Source of the DNA: Planctomycetota bacterium
GTDB lineage: Bacteria; Planctomycetota; PLA2; JAEUHO01
Reading direction: 5' to 3'
Assembly: GCA_029259775.1 (NCBI GenBank)
Contig: JAJDEN010000037.1
Coordinates: 1-64,000, forward strand
DNA: 64,000 nt
Below are positions 29,745-39,261 of this stretch, piece after piece. The position numbers and the translations under genes are program-made. The notes beneath the pieces are model-generated. The model did not search any database and had not been told where the DNA came from. It was given only the letters and a program-made list of their open reading frames with translations. The stretch's first letter is position 1, and every line of letters starts with the position of its first letter.

Positions 29745-29892
29745 CTCCAAGGGCCCTCCATCGGCCCCTTCGCGAAAGGGAAACCTGCCGCAGGGGAGCC
29801 GCTTAGGGACTCCGCCGCGGGTCACGTCCGGCGACGCACGTGCGCCCTACTGGACATCGGTGGCTGGATCGGCCGCCGCGAGGGACGTAGCC

Positions 29893-30957
29893 CTACGCGT
29901 CGGACTTGGTGTCGTCGCTCTTCGTGGCCGCTGCCTTCGGAGCCTTCTTGGCCTTCGGAGCCTTCTTGGCCTTCTTGGCCTTCGCATCAGCCTTCGGAGC
30001 CGCTTCGGCCTGCGGAGCGTCGGCAGCGGGCGCATCCGCCTTCGGAGCATCAGCGGCCGGCGCATCCGCCTTCGGAGCATCCGCAGCCGGCGCATCCGCC
30101 TTCGGAGCATCAGCGGCCGGCGCTTCCCCCACGGGGGTGCCGTCGGCGTCCTCGCGCAGACGACGCTGCCACTCGTCGGTGACCTGACGGCGCTGGCGCT
30201 CCTGCTCGCGGCGCTGCTCCTGCTCGGCCTTGGCGGCCTCGGCGGCGCGGGCCTGCTCGGCCTCGACGACGGCCCAGACCTTCATGCCCTCATCCACGCC
30301 GACGGCCAGCATGTCGAGGAGCGTCTGGACGGAACGCATCGCATCGTCGTTGCCGGGGATGGCCACGTCGACCGTGTCGGGATCGCAGTCCGTGTCCAAG
30401 ATGGCGAGCACCGGGATCTGCATCTTGTTGGCTTCGGCGACGGCGATGTGCTCGCTCTTGGGATCGACGACGACCAAGCACGCGGGCAGCGAGGTGAGGT
30501 CGCGGATGCCCTCGAGATTCTTCATGAGCTTCTTGCGCTCGTTGCGGATGCGCGCCTGCTCCTTCTTCTTGAGGGCCGCGAGGATGCCGCTGGCTTCCAT
30601 GTCCTCGATTTCCTGGAGACGGGACAGGCGGCTGCGGATCGTGCGGAAGTTGGTCAGCGTGCCGCCGAGCCAGCGCTCCGTCACGAAGGGCTGCTTCGTG
30701 CGGCGGGCGGTGCTGCGTACAGCCTCCTTCGCGGACCGCTTGGTACCGACCCAGAGGACCTTGCCGCCCTCGGCCACAGCCCCCTGGAGGAAGCCGCCGG
30801 CCCGGACGAGCCCCCGGACGGTCGCTTCCAGATCGATGATGTGGATGCTGTTGCGCTTGCCGTGAATGTAGCGCTTCATCTTCGGGTTCCACCGACTCGC
30901 GCGGTGGCCGAAGTGAACGCCGTTTTCCAGCAGGGTGTCTACCGTGATATTGCTCAC
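29893..30957 (-). CDS. rpsB: 30S ribosomal protein S2 with long low-complexity C-terminal tail
   Basis: LLENGVHFGHRASRWNPKMKRYIHGKRNSIHIIDLEAT; GTG start; tail of ADAPKADAPA repeats then KKAKKAPKAKKAPK. Confidence 0.95.
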   Translation of the reverse strand: MSNITVDTLLENGVHFGHRASRWNPKMKRYIHGKRNSIHIIDLEATVRGLVRAGGFLQGAVAEGGKVLWVGTKRSAKEAVRSTARRTKQPFVTERWLGGTLTNFRTIRSRLSRLQEIEDMEASGILAALKKKEQARIRNERKKLMKNLEGIRDLTSLPACLVVVDPKSEHIAVAEANKMQIPVLAILDTDCDPDTVDVAIPGNDDAMRSVQTLLDMLAVGVDEGMKVWAVVEAEQARAAEAAKAEQEQRREQERQRRQVTDEWQRRLREDADGTPVGEAPAADAPKADAPAADAPKADAPAADAPKADAPAADAPQAEAAPKADAKAKKAKKAPKAKKAPKAAATKSDDTKSDA

Positions 30958-31098
30958 GATGGCTCCTCGTCGCGAAATGCGAGCCAAGCCCGGGAGTTTA
31001 GCGGGCTGGCCTACCGGGTCAAGGCGGGGAGGAGCGAGCGAGCCTCCCGGAAAGCCCCACGTTGGGCGGATCCGCCCCCCCAACCGACGGGAAACGAG

Positions 31099-31123
31099 CC
31101 GATCGGACCCAGGGTCCGATCGG
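31099..31123 (-). terminator. Perfect 12-bp inverted repeat between lpxA and rpsB
   Basis: CCGATCGGACCC-A-GGGTCCGATCGG just downstream of the lpxA stop; no strong U-tract. Confidence 0.5.
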
Positions 31124-31128
31124 GGGTG

Positions 31129-31956
31129 CTAGGAGGCCGCCTCGCGGCGGGGCTCCTGCGCCCGTCCCTGGCGGCCCGCCTCGGCGGCGCGGAGGGCCTC
31201 AAGCAGTTCCTGGACGAGCGGATGCTCGGGGTGGGCCGCGTCGGCGGCAGCCATGGCTTCGGCGGCTGAGATGCGGTCCGAGACGAGGATGTCGCGGACG
31301 ACCCGGCGCACGATCTCGACGTCCTCCGCGGCGACGCCCGCGCGCTGGAGGCCGATCACGTTGCAGGCCCGCACCCGAGCGGGGTGGCCCTCGACGATCG
31401 TGAACGGCGGCACGTCCTGCGTGATGCGCGTGAGCCCGCCGACGTAGGCCAGCCGGCCCACCGTCGTGAAGTGGTGGCAGGCGCTGGCGCCGTTGAGGAT
31501 CGCGCCGTCCCTCACGGCGATGTGGCCGGCGAGCAAGACGTGGTTCGCCATCACCACGCGGTTGCCCACCCGGCAATCGTGGGCCACGTGGCTGCCCACC
31601 ATGAAGAGGTTGTCCGAGCCGATCTTCGTGACCCCAGCCTCTTCATTGCTCCGTGATTGGAGCGTCCCGGCGTGCACCGTGACGTGCTCACGGAAGTGGT
31701 TGCGGTCGCCGATGCGCAGGCGCACATGCTCGCCGTCGTACTTGAGGTCCTGCGGAGGCGCGCCGATGACGGCGCCCGGGAAGAAGATGTTGCCCTCGCC
31801 GGCGACGGTGTCGCCCATCAGCGTGACCTGCGGATGCAGCACACACCCGGCACCCAGCTGCACCGGGCCCTCGATCACGCAGTTCGCGCCGACGCGGACG
31901 TCGTCGGCGAGCTGCGCGCGCTCGTCGATCACGGCACGTGCGTGGATGCGCCCCAT
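31129..31956 (-). CDS. lpxA: Acyl-[ACP]--UDP-N-acetylglucosamine O-acyltransferase
   Basis: Left-handed beta-helix hexapeptides; NHFREHVTVHAGT, HVAHDCRVGN, GLQRAGV. Confidence 0.93.
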   Translation of the reverse strand: MGRIHARAVIDERAQLADDVRVGANCVIEGPVQLGAGCVLHPQVTLMGDTVAGEGNIFFPGAVIGAPPQDLKYDGEHVRLRIGDRNHFREHVTVHAGTLQSRSNEEAGVTKIGSDNLFMVGSHVAHDCRVGNRVVMANHVLLAGHIAVRDGAILNGASACHHFTTVGRLAYVGGLTRITQDVPPFTIVEGHPARVRACNVIGLQRAGVAAEDVEIVRRVVRDILVSDRISAAEAMAAADAAHPEHPLVQELLEALRAAEAGRQGRAQEPRREAAS

Positions 31957-33341
31957 CAGGAGGGCGCCTGCGTGAGCGCGAAGTTGAGCCGTGCTTCGGA
32001 GACCAGCTTGCCGTCGACCGTCGACCGGCAGCGAACCCGGCCGCGCCCGCCCGAGAGACGCAGCGTGAAGGCCTCGAGCCGGATCTGGTCCCCGGGCACG
32101 ACGGCGCGGCGGAACTTCACGCGATCGATCGACAGCAGCACGGGCACCTTGCCGGTCAACTCCAGCTTGCGGAGCAGGAGCAGGCCGGCCAGCTGCGCCA
32201 TCGCTTCGAGAATCAGTACGCCGGGCATGATCGGCTGGTCGGGGTAGTGACCTTCGAAGAAGGGTTCGTTGACGCTGACGTTCTTGATGCCGACCGCGCG
32301 CTGGAAGCCCTCGAGTTCGATCACGCGATCCACGAGCAGGAACGGGTAGCGATGCGGCAGGATGCGCCGGATTTGCGCGTGGTTCAACGCTGTGCCGGCC
32401 TGCCCGTCGGTGCTCGCCTCCGCGCTCGTCCCCTCCGAGCTCGTCCCTTCCGGGCTCGCAGATGCGGCCGAGGGCTTGGCCGTACGCTTCCGTGCGGGCT
32501 TGCGCGCCGGAGCACGCAGGGCCTCGACGAGACTCAGGTTCGCGGCGTGCCCGCTCCGGTAGGCCGCGATGTGGGCGTTGAGGTCGGCCCCCAGCAGGAA
32601 CAGGTCGCCGAGCAGATCGAGCGTCTTGTGGCGGGCGAACTCGTCGGGCCAGCGGAGCTCGTTGTCGACGACGCCGTCCTCGGAAATGACGAGCGTGTTC
32701 TCATGCGTCGCGCCCTTGCCCAGGCCTCGGCTGCGCAGGTAGTCGGCCTCCGACTTCAGGCAGAAGGTGCGCGCGCCGGCGACCTCGTTCCGGAAGTCGT
32801 CGGGGTTGACGCGCAGCGAGAAGTGCTGCGTGCCGGGGAAGGCATTCCCGTAGTCCAGCGTGTAGGAGATCGTGAGCCCCTGCTCCGACGGGAACGCCAC
32901 GAGGGACGCCCCGCCACCGGCGTCGACGACGACCGGAGCCTGCAAGCTGACCGATGCGCGGTCGGCCTCCTGCTCGACGGGCTCGGCTGCTTCCAGCAGA
33001 TCGCAGAACGCGCGCGCAGAGCCGTCCATGCCCGGACACTCAGGGCCTGAGAGCTCGACGTCGAGGTTGTCGATCCCCAGGGCCGTGCAGCAGGACAGGA
33101 AGTGCTCGACCGTGTGGACTTCCGCGTCCTCCGCCCCCACGAGGGCGGTGCGGCGGCTGCGCTCCGTGAGGTTGCTCGCCTGCACGGGAATGCGGGGGCG
33201 GCTCGCGATGTCGGTGCGCACGAACGTGACACCGGAGTCCGGCGCGGCGGGGCGCACGCGGAGGACGGCTTCGACGCCCTCGTGCAGTCCGACGCCGCGG
33301 ACTTCCTTCTCCCGGCGGATGGTGCGTTGCTTGCGGGGCAT
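31956..33341 (-). CDS. lpxC-fabZ: Fused LpxC (UDP-3-O-acyl-GlcNAc deacetylase) and FabZ (hydroxyacyl-ACP dehydratase)
   Basis: LpxC motifs TVEHFLSC, HKTLDLLGD; FabZ motif LPHRYPFLLVDRV...FFEGHYPDQPIMPGVLILEAMAQ. Confidence 0.93.
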   Translation of the reverse strand: MPRKQRTIRREKEVRGVGLHEGVEAVLRVRPAAPDSGVTFVRTDIASRPRIPVQASNLTERSRRTALVGAEDAEVHTVEHFLSCCTALGIDNLDVELSGPECPGMDGSARAFCDLLEAAEPVEQEADRASVSLQAPVVVDAGGGASLVAFPSEQGLTISYTLDYGNAFPGTQHFSLRVNPDDFRNEVAGARTFCLKSEADYLRSRGLGKGATHENTLVISEDGVVDNELRWPDEFARHKTLDLLGDLFLLGADLNAHIAAYRSGHAANLSLVEALRAPARKPARKRTAKPSAASASPEGTSSEGTSAEASTDGQAGTALNHAQIRRILPHRYPFLLVDRVIELEGFQRAVGIKNVSVNEPFFEGHYPDQPIMPGVLILEAMAQLAGLLLLRKLELTGKVPVLLSIDRVKFRRAVVPGDQIRLEAFTLRLSGGRGRVRCRSTVDGKLVSEARLNFALTQAPS

Positions 33342-33394
33342 GGGATGCGGACGGCCGTGGGCCGCCTCGTCCTCCTGGCTTGCTACGGGGCCGG

Positions 33395-33949
33395 CTACTT
33401 CACGAGCGCGAGGATCGCGTCCGTGATGTCGGTCTTCGCGTCGGCGTAGATGACGACGCGCAGGCGCGTCTTCAAGTAGACATCCTGATGATCGACGGGG
33501 TTCATCGGCTGCTGCGGGTCCGTCTTCACGAGCACGACGTCGATGCCATTCGTGCGCGCATAGTCGGCGATGACGGACCGCACACCCTTGTAGAGGCTCT
33601 CCAGCATCGTTGCGTACTTGCGGACGGCTGCCTGCCGGGCCCACTCGTAGTTGAACTTCGCGTTCGCGAGCTGCTGCTGATAGCGCTTCTCCTTCAGCAT
33701 CCGATCCGGGTCGGTGAGGCCGAGCTTCTCGAGCTCCTTCTTCATGCCCTCGAGCTGTTTTTGATCGGCCTTGAGGTTGTCGTCAGCCTGCGTGCGGGCG
33801 TCGCGGAACGCCTTCTCGATCCGGGCGGACTCCTTGTGCTCGCGCATGACCTTGACGAGGTCGACGACGGAGACCTTCGACGCGGCCTCCGCAGGGGTGG
33901 CCCATGCGAAGAGAGCGGCTACGGCGATGAACAGGGAAAGCGGACGCAT
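33395..33949 (-). CDS. OmpH/Skp-family periplasmic chaperone
   Basis: Signal peptide; coiled-coil OmpH-like sequence; directly between bamA and lpxC-fabZ. Confidence 0.8.
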   Translation of the reverse strand: MRPLSLFIAVAALFAWATPAEAASKVSVVDLVKVMREHKESARIEKAFRDARTQADDNLKADQKQLEGMKKELEKLGLTDPDRMLKEKRYQQQLANAKFNYEWARQAAVRKYATMLESLYKGVRSVIADYARTNGIDVVLVKTDPQQPMNPVDHQDVYLKTRLRVVIYADAKTDITDAILALVK

Positions 33950-34105
33950 GCGGGATTCCTCCGAGGTCAGCGACCGGGCCGGAAGCGCGGGTGCTGGATA
34001 CCGGGTTCATTCTGTCTGGGCGAGCGGGTGTATGAAAACACTCCCTCGCGGTACTGGCGAGACGGGTTCACGAGTCCTTGCGAGACGGATTGACGAGCCA
34101 CGGGA

Positions 34106-36967
34106 TCACAGATCGCGGCCGAGGCTGAAGGAGAAGAGGCCGGGCTCGTCCTCATCCTCCGAGAAGATGGGCCACGCGAAGTCGAGCGCGATCGGGCGAT
34201 CCCCGAGCAGGAACGGGATCGCGAAGCGCAGGCCGAGGCCGGCGGTGACGCGCCACTTCCATGCCGTCGAGGAGCCGATGCTCGAGGCGAGGGTGCCCTG
34301 GTCGGTGAAGGCGACGATGCTCAGCGTGCGACGAACGAGCGGGAACTCGTACTCGAGGCTCGTCGTGAGCATGAACTCGCCGCCGGTGGGCTTGTTGTTG
34401 GCGTGCGGACCCACACCGCGGAAGTCGAAGCCGCGGAAGGTGCGACCGCCGGCGAAGAAGCGCTCGTAGGGCGGCACCTCCGGGGTGTCGTCGAACGCCT
34501 CCGCAATGCCAGCATTGACCCGGCCGATGAGGCGGTGCTTCTTGCCCTCGTCATCCTCGTGAACGAGCCAGGTCGCTGAGCCGCGCCCCGAGACGGACCA
34601 CATGTTCAGGTCGCCGCCGAGTTGCCCGCCCATGTACTCGGCCGAGAGCCGCGCCTGGGTCTCGAAGGTCGGCTTGATGAAGTCGTCACGCGTGACCATC
34701 GAGAGGCTCACGGCGAGCGAGCGGATCTCGTTCTCGTTCTCGAACAGGAACGCCCCCGGGATCGAGTCCGGGTCGATGTCGTCGAGGTCGACGAGTTCGT
34801 GGCGCCACTCGATCTCGCTGAGGAGGGCGAGGGTGTCGTCGTCCGCGCGGAACAGCGGGTAGCCGATGCCCAGGGAGTAGCCCGTGCGATCGACCTCGTA
34901 GCCGTCGCGGAACGCGATGCGGCGGTAGAGCGAGACCTCGAACGAGTACTTGGAACCGAAGACGCGCGGCTCACGGAAGCGCAGCCGGAACTGCGAGACC
35001 TGCGTGCCCGGGTTGAGCAACAGATCGAACTCCTGCCCCGCCCCCGTCCAGGCGCGCCCGGACTCGATGTCGGCGAGCGACGTCGGCCAACGCGTGATGT
35101 CGAAGTTGCGCTTCTGGAACTGGATCGACGCGGCGAGCCCGCCGTCCGTGGCAAGGCTCACGCCGAAGCTGACGTTGCCCGTGCTGCCCTCGACGACCTC
35201 GTAGGTCGCCTGCTTCCAGCCCTCGATGACCTCGCCGTTCGGACCGACGGCGTCGGCCAGACGCAGCGTGGCCCGATCGAAGTAGTTCAGCCGCCGGATC
35301 CCCGCCAGGCCGCGGTCGAGCTTGTTGCGGTCGACGTAGCCGCCGGGGCCCGTCTTCACCTCGCGGCGGAGGATCCTGTCCCGCGTGTATTCGTTGCCGA
35401 CGAAGTCGATGCGAGCGAGGCGGAACTTGGGCCCCTCGTTGATCGGGATCACGAGGTCGACGACCAGTTCCTTCTCGCGACCGCGGAGGACGGTCTCGCC
35501 GGTCCGGCGGTGGCCGACGGCGGCGTTGAGGAAGGAGCGCTTGAAGTAGGTCTCGCGGATCTCCTTGAGGCCCTTGGCGGCCTTCTTGCCGGAGAAACGC
35601 TCGCCGGACTTCAGGCCGTACAGGGCCTGGAGGCCTTCGTCCGTGAACGTCGCGATGTCATCGGCCGTGGGGCTCGCGACCTTGCCGGGATCGAGGCGCT
35701 CGACCTCGAACTCGACGTTGCCCACCGTGTAGGGCTGGTGCTCGATGATGCTGATCGAGATCTCGACCCGCGACTTGTCGTCCGAGAAGCGCAGGTCATC
35801 GAGCGCGACCTCGGCGTCGAGGAAGCCCTCGGAGCGATACAGTTGCTTGATCGCAACGAGGTCCTGCTCCAGCACGTGCTGGCGGAAGACGAGATCACCG
35901 ATGATGTTCTCGATGAAGTTCGGCGTCTCCGTGAGCATCACCTCGAGCAGGTCCTTCTGCGCCAGATGGCTGTTGCCACGGAAGACGATGCGACTCACGG
36001 CGACGGCCGGTCCTTCGACGACTGTGAAGATCACGCGCCGCCCCCCACCGGGCAGGGTGATGACTTCAGGCTCGGGCACGTTGGCGAAGTGATGGCCCTG
36101 CAGCCGGTAGGCCTCTTCGACGTCCTCGCGATCGGCGGCGAGGTGATACGGCGAGAGCGGGAAGCCCTCGCGCGTACGGAGCAGATTGCGGACCTCGGCG
36201 TTGTCGAGTGCGTCGTTGCCGCGGATGTCGAGCTTGAGGATCAGCGGGTTCTCGCTGACGCGGAAGCGCAAGATGATGCCGCCCGCGACCTGCTCCTCGA
36301 CGACCTGGATGTCGCGGAAGTAGCGGTAGAGTTCCTCCATGTCGAGGTCGAGCATCACGGGATCGAGCCGCGTGCCCTCCTTGTTGCGGAGGCGCGTCTT
36401 CAACATCTCGGACGCGTAGAGCAGGTTGCCTTCGAACTCGATGCGGCGGATGAACGGGCGCGCCGCGGCCGGGTCACGCGCATCGACGGCACCCGGTGAC
36501 AGCGCGGGGCCGGGCCGGCCCTCGGCGGAGGTGGCACCGCCGGAGGGCGCGAGGCCGGGAGGCGCGGGCTGCGCCGGCGGGGCAGGTCGCCTGGGCTGGG
36601 AGGGCTGCGGCTGACCGGGCGGGGCAGGGCGCGGCGGGATGGGCTGCGCAGGGCCGCGGTTCGGCGGCGCAGGCTGGGGCGGGACGATGTCCCGGAGGAC
36701 GGGCTGCCCGGGCGCGGGTCTTGTGCGCGAGCCCGGCCAGGCGGGAGGCGGCGGCGCTGCGGGCACGCGGCCACCGGCGCGCGGCCGAGCGGGGATGGCC
36801 GGCTGCACGGGGACCGCGGGCACGGTCGGCTGGCGCCCGGACGGAGTCCAAGCCGGCGGTGGCGGCGGCGGCGGGGCATCGGCGGAGGCGGTGCGGAGTG
36901 CGACACCGTCGACGGGCGCGCCGAGGCACGCAGCGATCAGCAGGAGCGCGACGCCGCTGAGCAGCAT
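34106..36967 (-). CDS. bamA: Outer membrane assembly factor BamA with proline-rich N-terminal extension
   Basis: POTRA repeats, FxGN motifs, C-terminal barrel with GGxxxFRGFD and RFAIPFLLGDRPIALDFAWPI. Confidence 0.9.
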   Translation of the reverse strand: MLLSGVALLLIAACLGAPVDGVALRTASADAPPPPPPPAWTPSGRQPTVPAVPVQPAIPARPRAGGRVPAAPPPPAWPGSRTRPAPGQPVLRDIVPPQPAPPNRGPAQPIPPRPAPPGQPQPSQPRRPAPPAQPAPPGLAPSGGATSAEGRPGPALSPGAVDARDPAAARPFIRRIEFEGNLLYASEMLKTRLRNKEGTRLDPVMLDLDMEELYRYFRDIQVVEEQVAGGIILRFRVSENPLILKLDIRGNDALDNAEVRNLLRTREGFPLSPYHLAADREDVEEAYRLQGHHFANVPEPEVITLPGGGRRVIFTVVEGPAVAVSRIVFRGNSHLAQKDLLEVMLTETPNFIENIIGDLVFRQHVLEQDLVAIKQLYRSEGFLDAEVALDDLRFSDDKSRVEISISIIEHQPYTVGNVEFEVERLDPGKVASPTADDIATFTDEGLQALYGLKSGERFSGKKAAKGLKEIRETYFKRSFLNAAVGHRRTGETVLRGREKELVVDLVIPINEGPKFRLARIDFVGNEYTRDRILRREVKTGPGGYVDRNKLDRGLAGIRRLNYFDRATLRLADAVGPNGEVIEGWKQATYEVVEGSTGNVSFGVSLATDGGLAASIQFQKRNFDITRWPTSLADIESGRAWTGAGQEFDLLLNPGTQVSQFRLRFREPRVFGSKYSFEVSLYRRIAFRDGYEVDRTGYSLGIGYPLFRADDDTLALLSEIEWRHELVDLDDIDPDSIPGAFLFENENEIRSLAVSLSMVTRDDFIKPTFETQARLSAEYMGGQLGGDLNMWSVSGRGSATWLVHEDDEGKKHRLIGRVNAGIAEAFDDTPEVPPYERFFAGGRTFRGFDFRGVGPHANNKPTGGEFMLTTSLEYEFPLVRRTLSIVAFTDQGTLASSIGSSTAWKWRVTAGLGLRFAIPFLLGDRPIALDFAWPIFSEDEDEPGLFSFSLGRDL

Positions 36968-37372
36968 GCGCAGGCAGCCCGGGCTGGGCCGCTCGCGATT
37001 CGCTTCGCCTTCGGAGCCTGCGAGCACGATGTTGCGCCCTCCTCGAACCCAGTCCGCTGCTGCGCCGGTCGCCTGCGCGGACGGGAGCCTCTGCCTGCCC
37101 GGATCCGCCCTCACCGAGGCCGAGCGGCCGAGATTGTAGATGCGCCGAGGGGCACAACGGAGCGGCGCTTCGCCGTGCCGGCCCTGAACGCCCGCAAGCC
37201 GCTGCGCCCCACGGATCGCCCCCCGCCAAACCCTGTCATCGCCCTGTCATTCACGCTCTTGAGCGAGCGCGCGCTCGCCACCCCCACTCCGCTCACAGGC
37301 GCGCTCGTGCATGGACGGTGTGACCTCGTGCGCGTGCTGGGGCGTAGGCGGGGCGACGTCGTGCGCGACGAC

Positions 37373-37481
37373 GCGTGGATTGCCACGCGAGGAGCGCTCG
37401 ACAAGCCCCCGGCACGCCCCGGCGTGCGCACGTGGCCGCCGTGGCGTGGGTTGCCACGCAGGGAGGCCTCGGCAAGCCTCC
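37373..37481. repeat. Two 38-bp imperfect direct repeats containing GCGTGG-N4-CCACGC hairpins
   Basis: 37373-37410 and 37444-37481 align over their full length. Confidence 0.75.
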
Positions 37482-37498
37482 ACCACATCCTCCCCCGT

Positions 37499-38866
37499 CT
37501 ACGACATGCCTTGGGGGGCGGGGTTGTCAAACCTCATGAACTCATCGTGGAAGAACAGCTTCACCGTGCCCGTCGGCCCGTTGCGCTGCTTGGCGATGAT
37601 GACCTCGGCGTCGTTGCGCTCGTTCTCGTTGCGGGAGTAGTACCAGGAGCGGTAGAGCAGACAGATGACGTCCGCATCCTGCTCGATGGCGCCGGACTCA
37701 CGCAGGTCGCTCAGCTTCGGCTTGTTGCCCTCACGCTTCTCTGCATCACGGTTGAGCTGCGAGAGCGCGATCACGGGCACCTCGAGCTCGCGCGCCAGCC
37801 CCTTGAGCGAACGGCTGATGTAGGAGATCTCCTGCTGGCGGTTGTCGATGCCCTTGAGGCCGCCGCGCGCTTCCATGAGCTGCATGTAGTCGATGACGAC
37901 CATGTCGAGGCCATGGCGCGCCTTGATGCGGCGGCACTTCGCACGCAGCATCATCGGTGTGAGCGACGGCGTGTCGTCGACGAAGATGCGCGCCTCGAAG
38001 AGCGGACCGGCGGCATCCTGGAGCCGGCGCCGGTCTTCCTGGCCGACGAACTTGCCGCCGCGACGCATCTTCTGGCCCTGCACGCCGGACTTCGCGCACA
38101 GCATGTTCTTGACGATGTTCTGCGCCGTCATCTCCAGGCTGAAGATCGCGATGGACTTGCCACCATGCAGCGCGGCGTTCATCGCGACGTTGAGCGCGAA
38201 GGTCGACTTGCCCATGGACGGGCGGCCGGCAATGATGATCAGCTCGCCCGGGCGCAGGCCGCTCGTGTAGTCGTCGAACTGGTAGTAGCCCGTGAGCACG
38301 CCCTCGGCCGGGCCGTCGCCGCGATCCAGCTCCTCGAAGGTCTCGTTCAGCAGGCTCTTGACGTCCTGGGCCCCACCGAGCTCGCGCGTGTCGCCGAGCT
38401 GGAAGACGGTCGACTCCGCAAGCTCGAGCAGCTCGTCTCCAGGCCGGTCGTCGGCGAAGGCGGCCTGCTGGATCTCGGTCGCGGCCGTGATGAGCGAACG
38501 GGCGACGGCTTTCTCGCGCACGATGTGCGCGTAGTGCTCCGCATGGGCGGGACTCTTCACCACATAGGCCAGGCGCCCGAGGAACTCGTCGCCGATATCC
38601 TCCATGACCCCCGTGCGCTCGCACTCGCGGCGGACCAGCAGCACATCCACGGGATCGCCGCGCTCATAGAGGCTCTGCATGACCTCGTACAGCCGGCCGT
38701 GGTTCGTGCGGTAGAAGTCATCGGGCTTGAGAATGGGCACGACCATGCCCATCGTCTCGCCGTCGAGCAGGACAGAGCCGAGAACCGCCAGCTCGGCCTC
38801 GAGATCGTGCGGCGGAACCCGCTCGATCAGGGCCTGGGGGACGCTCAAGCCACCGCGATCGATCAT
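37499..38866 (-). CDS. dnaB: Replicative DNA helicase
   Basis: PHDLEAELAVLGSVLLD; Walker A GRPSMGKSTFALN; IDYMQLM. Confidence 0.95.
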   Translation of the reverse strand: MIDRGGLSVPQALIERVPPHDLEAELAVLGSVLLDGETMGMVVPILKPDDFYRTNHGRLYEVMQSLYERGDPVDVLLVRRECERTGVMEDIGDEFLGRLAYVVKSPAHAEHYAHIVREKAVARSLITAATEIQQAAFADDRPGDELLELAESTVFQLGDTRELGGAQDVKSLLNETFEELDRGDGPAEGVLTGYYQFDDYTSGLRPGELIIIAGRPSMGKSTFALNVAMNAALHGGKSIAIFSLEMTAQNIVKNMLCAKSGVQGQKMRRGGKFVGQEDRRRLQDAAGPLFEARIFVDDTPSLTPMMLRAKCRRIKARHGLDMVVIDYMQLMEARGGLKGIDNRQQEISYISRSLKGLARELEVPVIALSQLNRDAEKREGNKPKLSDLRESGAIEQDADVICLLYRSWYYSRNENERNDAEVIIAKQRNGPTGTVKLFFHDEFMRFDNPAPQGMS

Positions 38867-39104
38867 GAGAGCACCTCGCCGTCCGGGCCCGAGAAGACCG
38901 GGGAGAGCCTGGATCGGGGGTGCTGGGCACCTGAGGCCCCATGCAACGGGGCCCGAAGCCGTCCGTTCTCCACAGGAAGCGAGCAGCATTTCCTCAGGTT
39001 CTTCACAGTGTGTCGCCCTAACTTACTTTGCAGCAAAGACTTACGTCAGCAATGACTTATGCGTCAAGCGGCGACGCAGGTCAAGTGTAGGCCAAGGGAC
39101 CGAC

Positions 39105-39151
39105 CGCCCAAAAACGCCGAACGCCGCGGCTGCTGACAGCCGCGGCGTTCG
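39105..39151 (-). terminator. Rho-independent-type terminator of the rpsF-rpsR-rplI genes
   Basis: Perfect 15-bp stem CGAACGCCGCGGCTG-CTGA-CAGCCGCGGCGTTCG, followed on the minus strand by GCGTTTTTGG. Confidence 0.85.
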
Positions 39152-39167
39152 GGAGGGATCAGGTCGA

Positions 39168-39199
39168 GCGTCCCAGCGTCCCAGCGTCCCAGCGTCTCT
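39168..39199. repeat. 8-bp tandem repeat GCGTCCCA x ~4
   Basis: gcgtccca gcgtccca gcgtccca gcgtctct. Confidence 0.85.
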
Positions 39200-39261
39200 G
39201 GGGCGCCAAGCAGCGTCAGGCGCCAAGCAGCCTCTCGAGGCGGCCGGCGGAAGCGCCGGCG

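Noticed and set aside
34622-36499. 625-aa plus-strand ORF
   Set aside because: Antisense to bamA
37499-38866. Intein in DnaB
   Set aside because: DnaB is normal length (~455 aa) with continuous motifs
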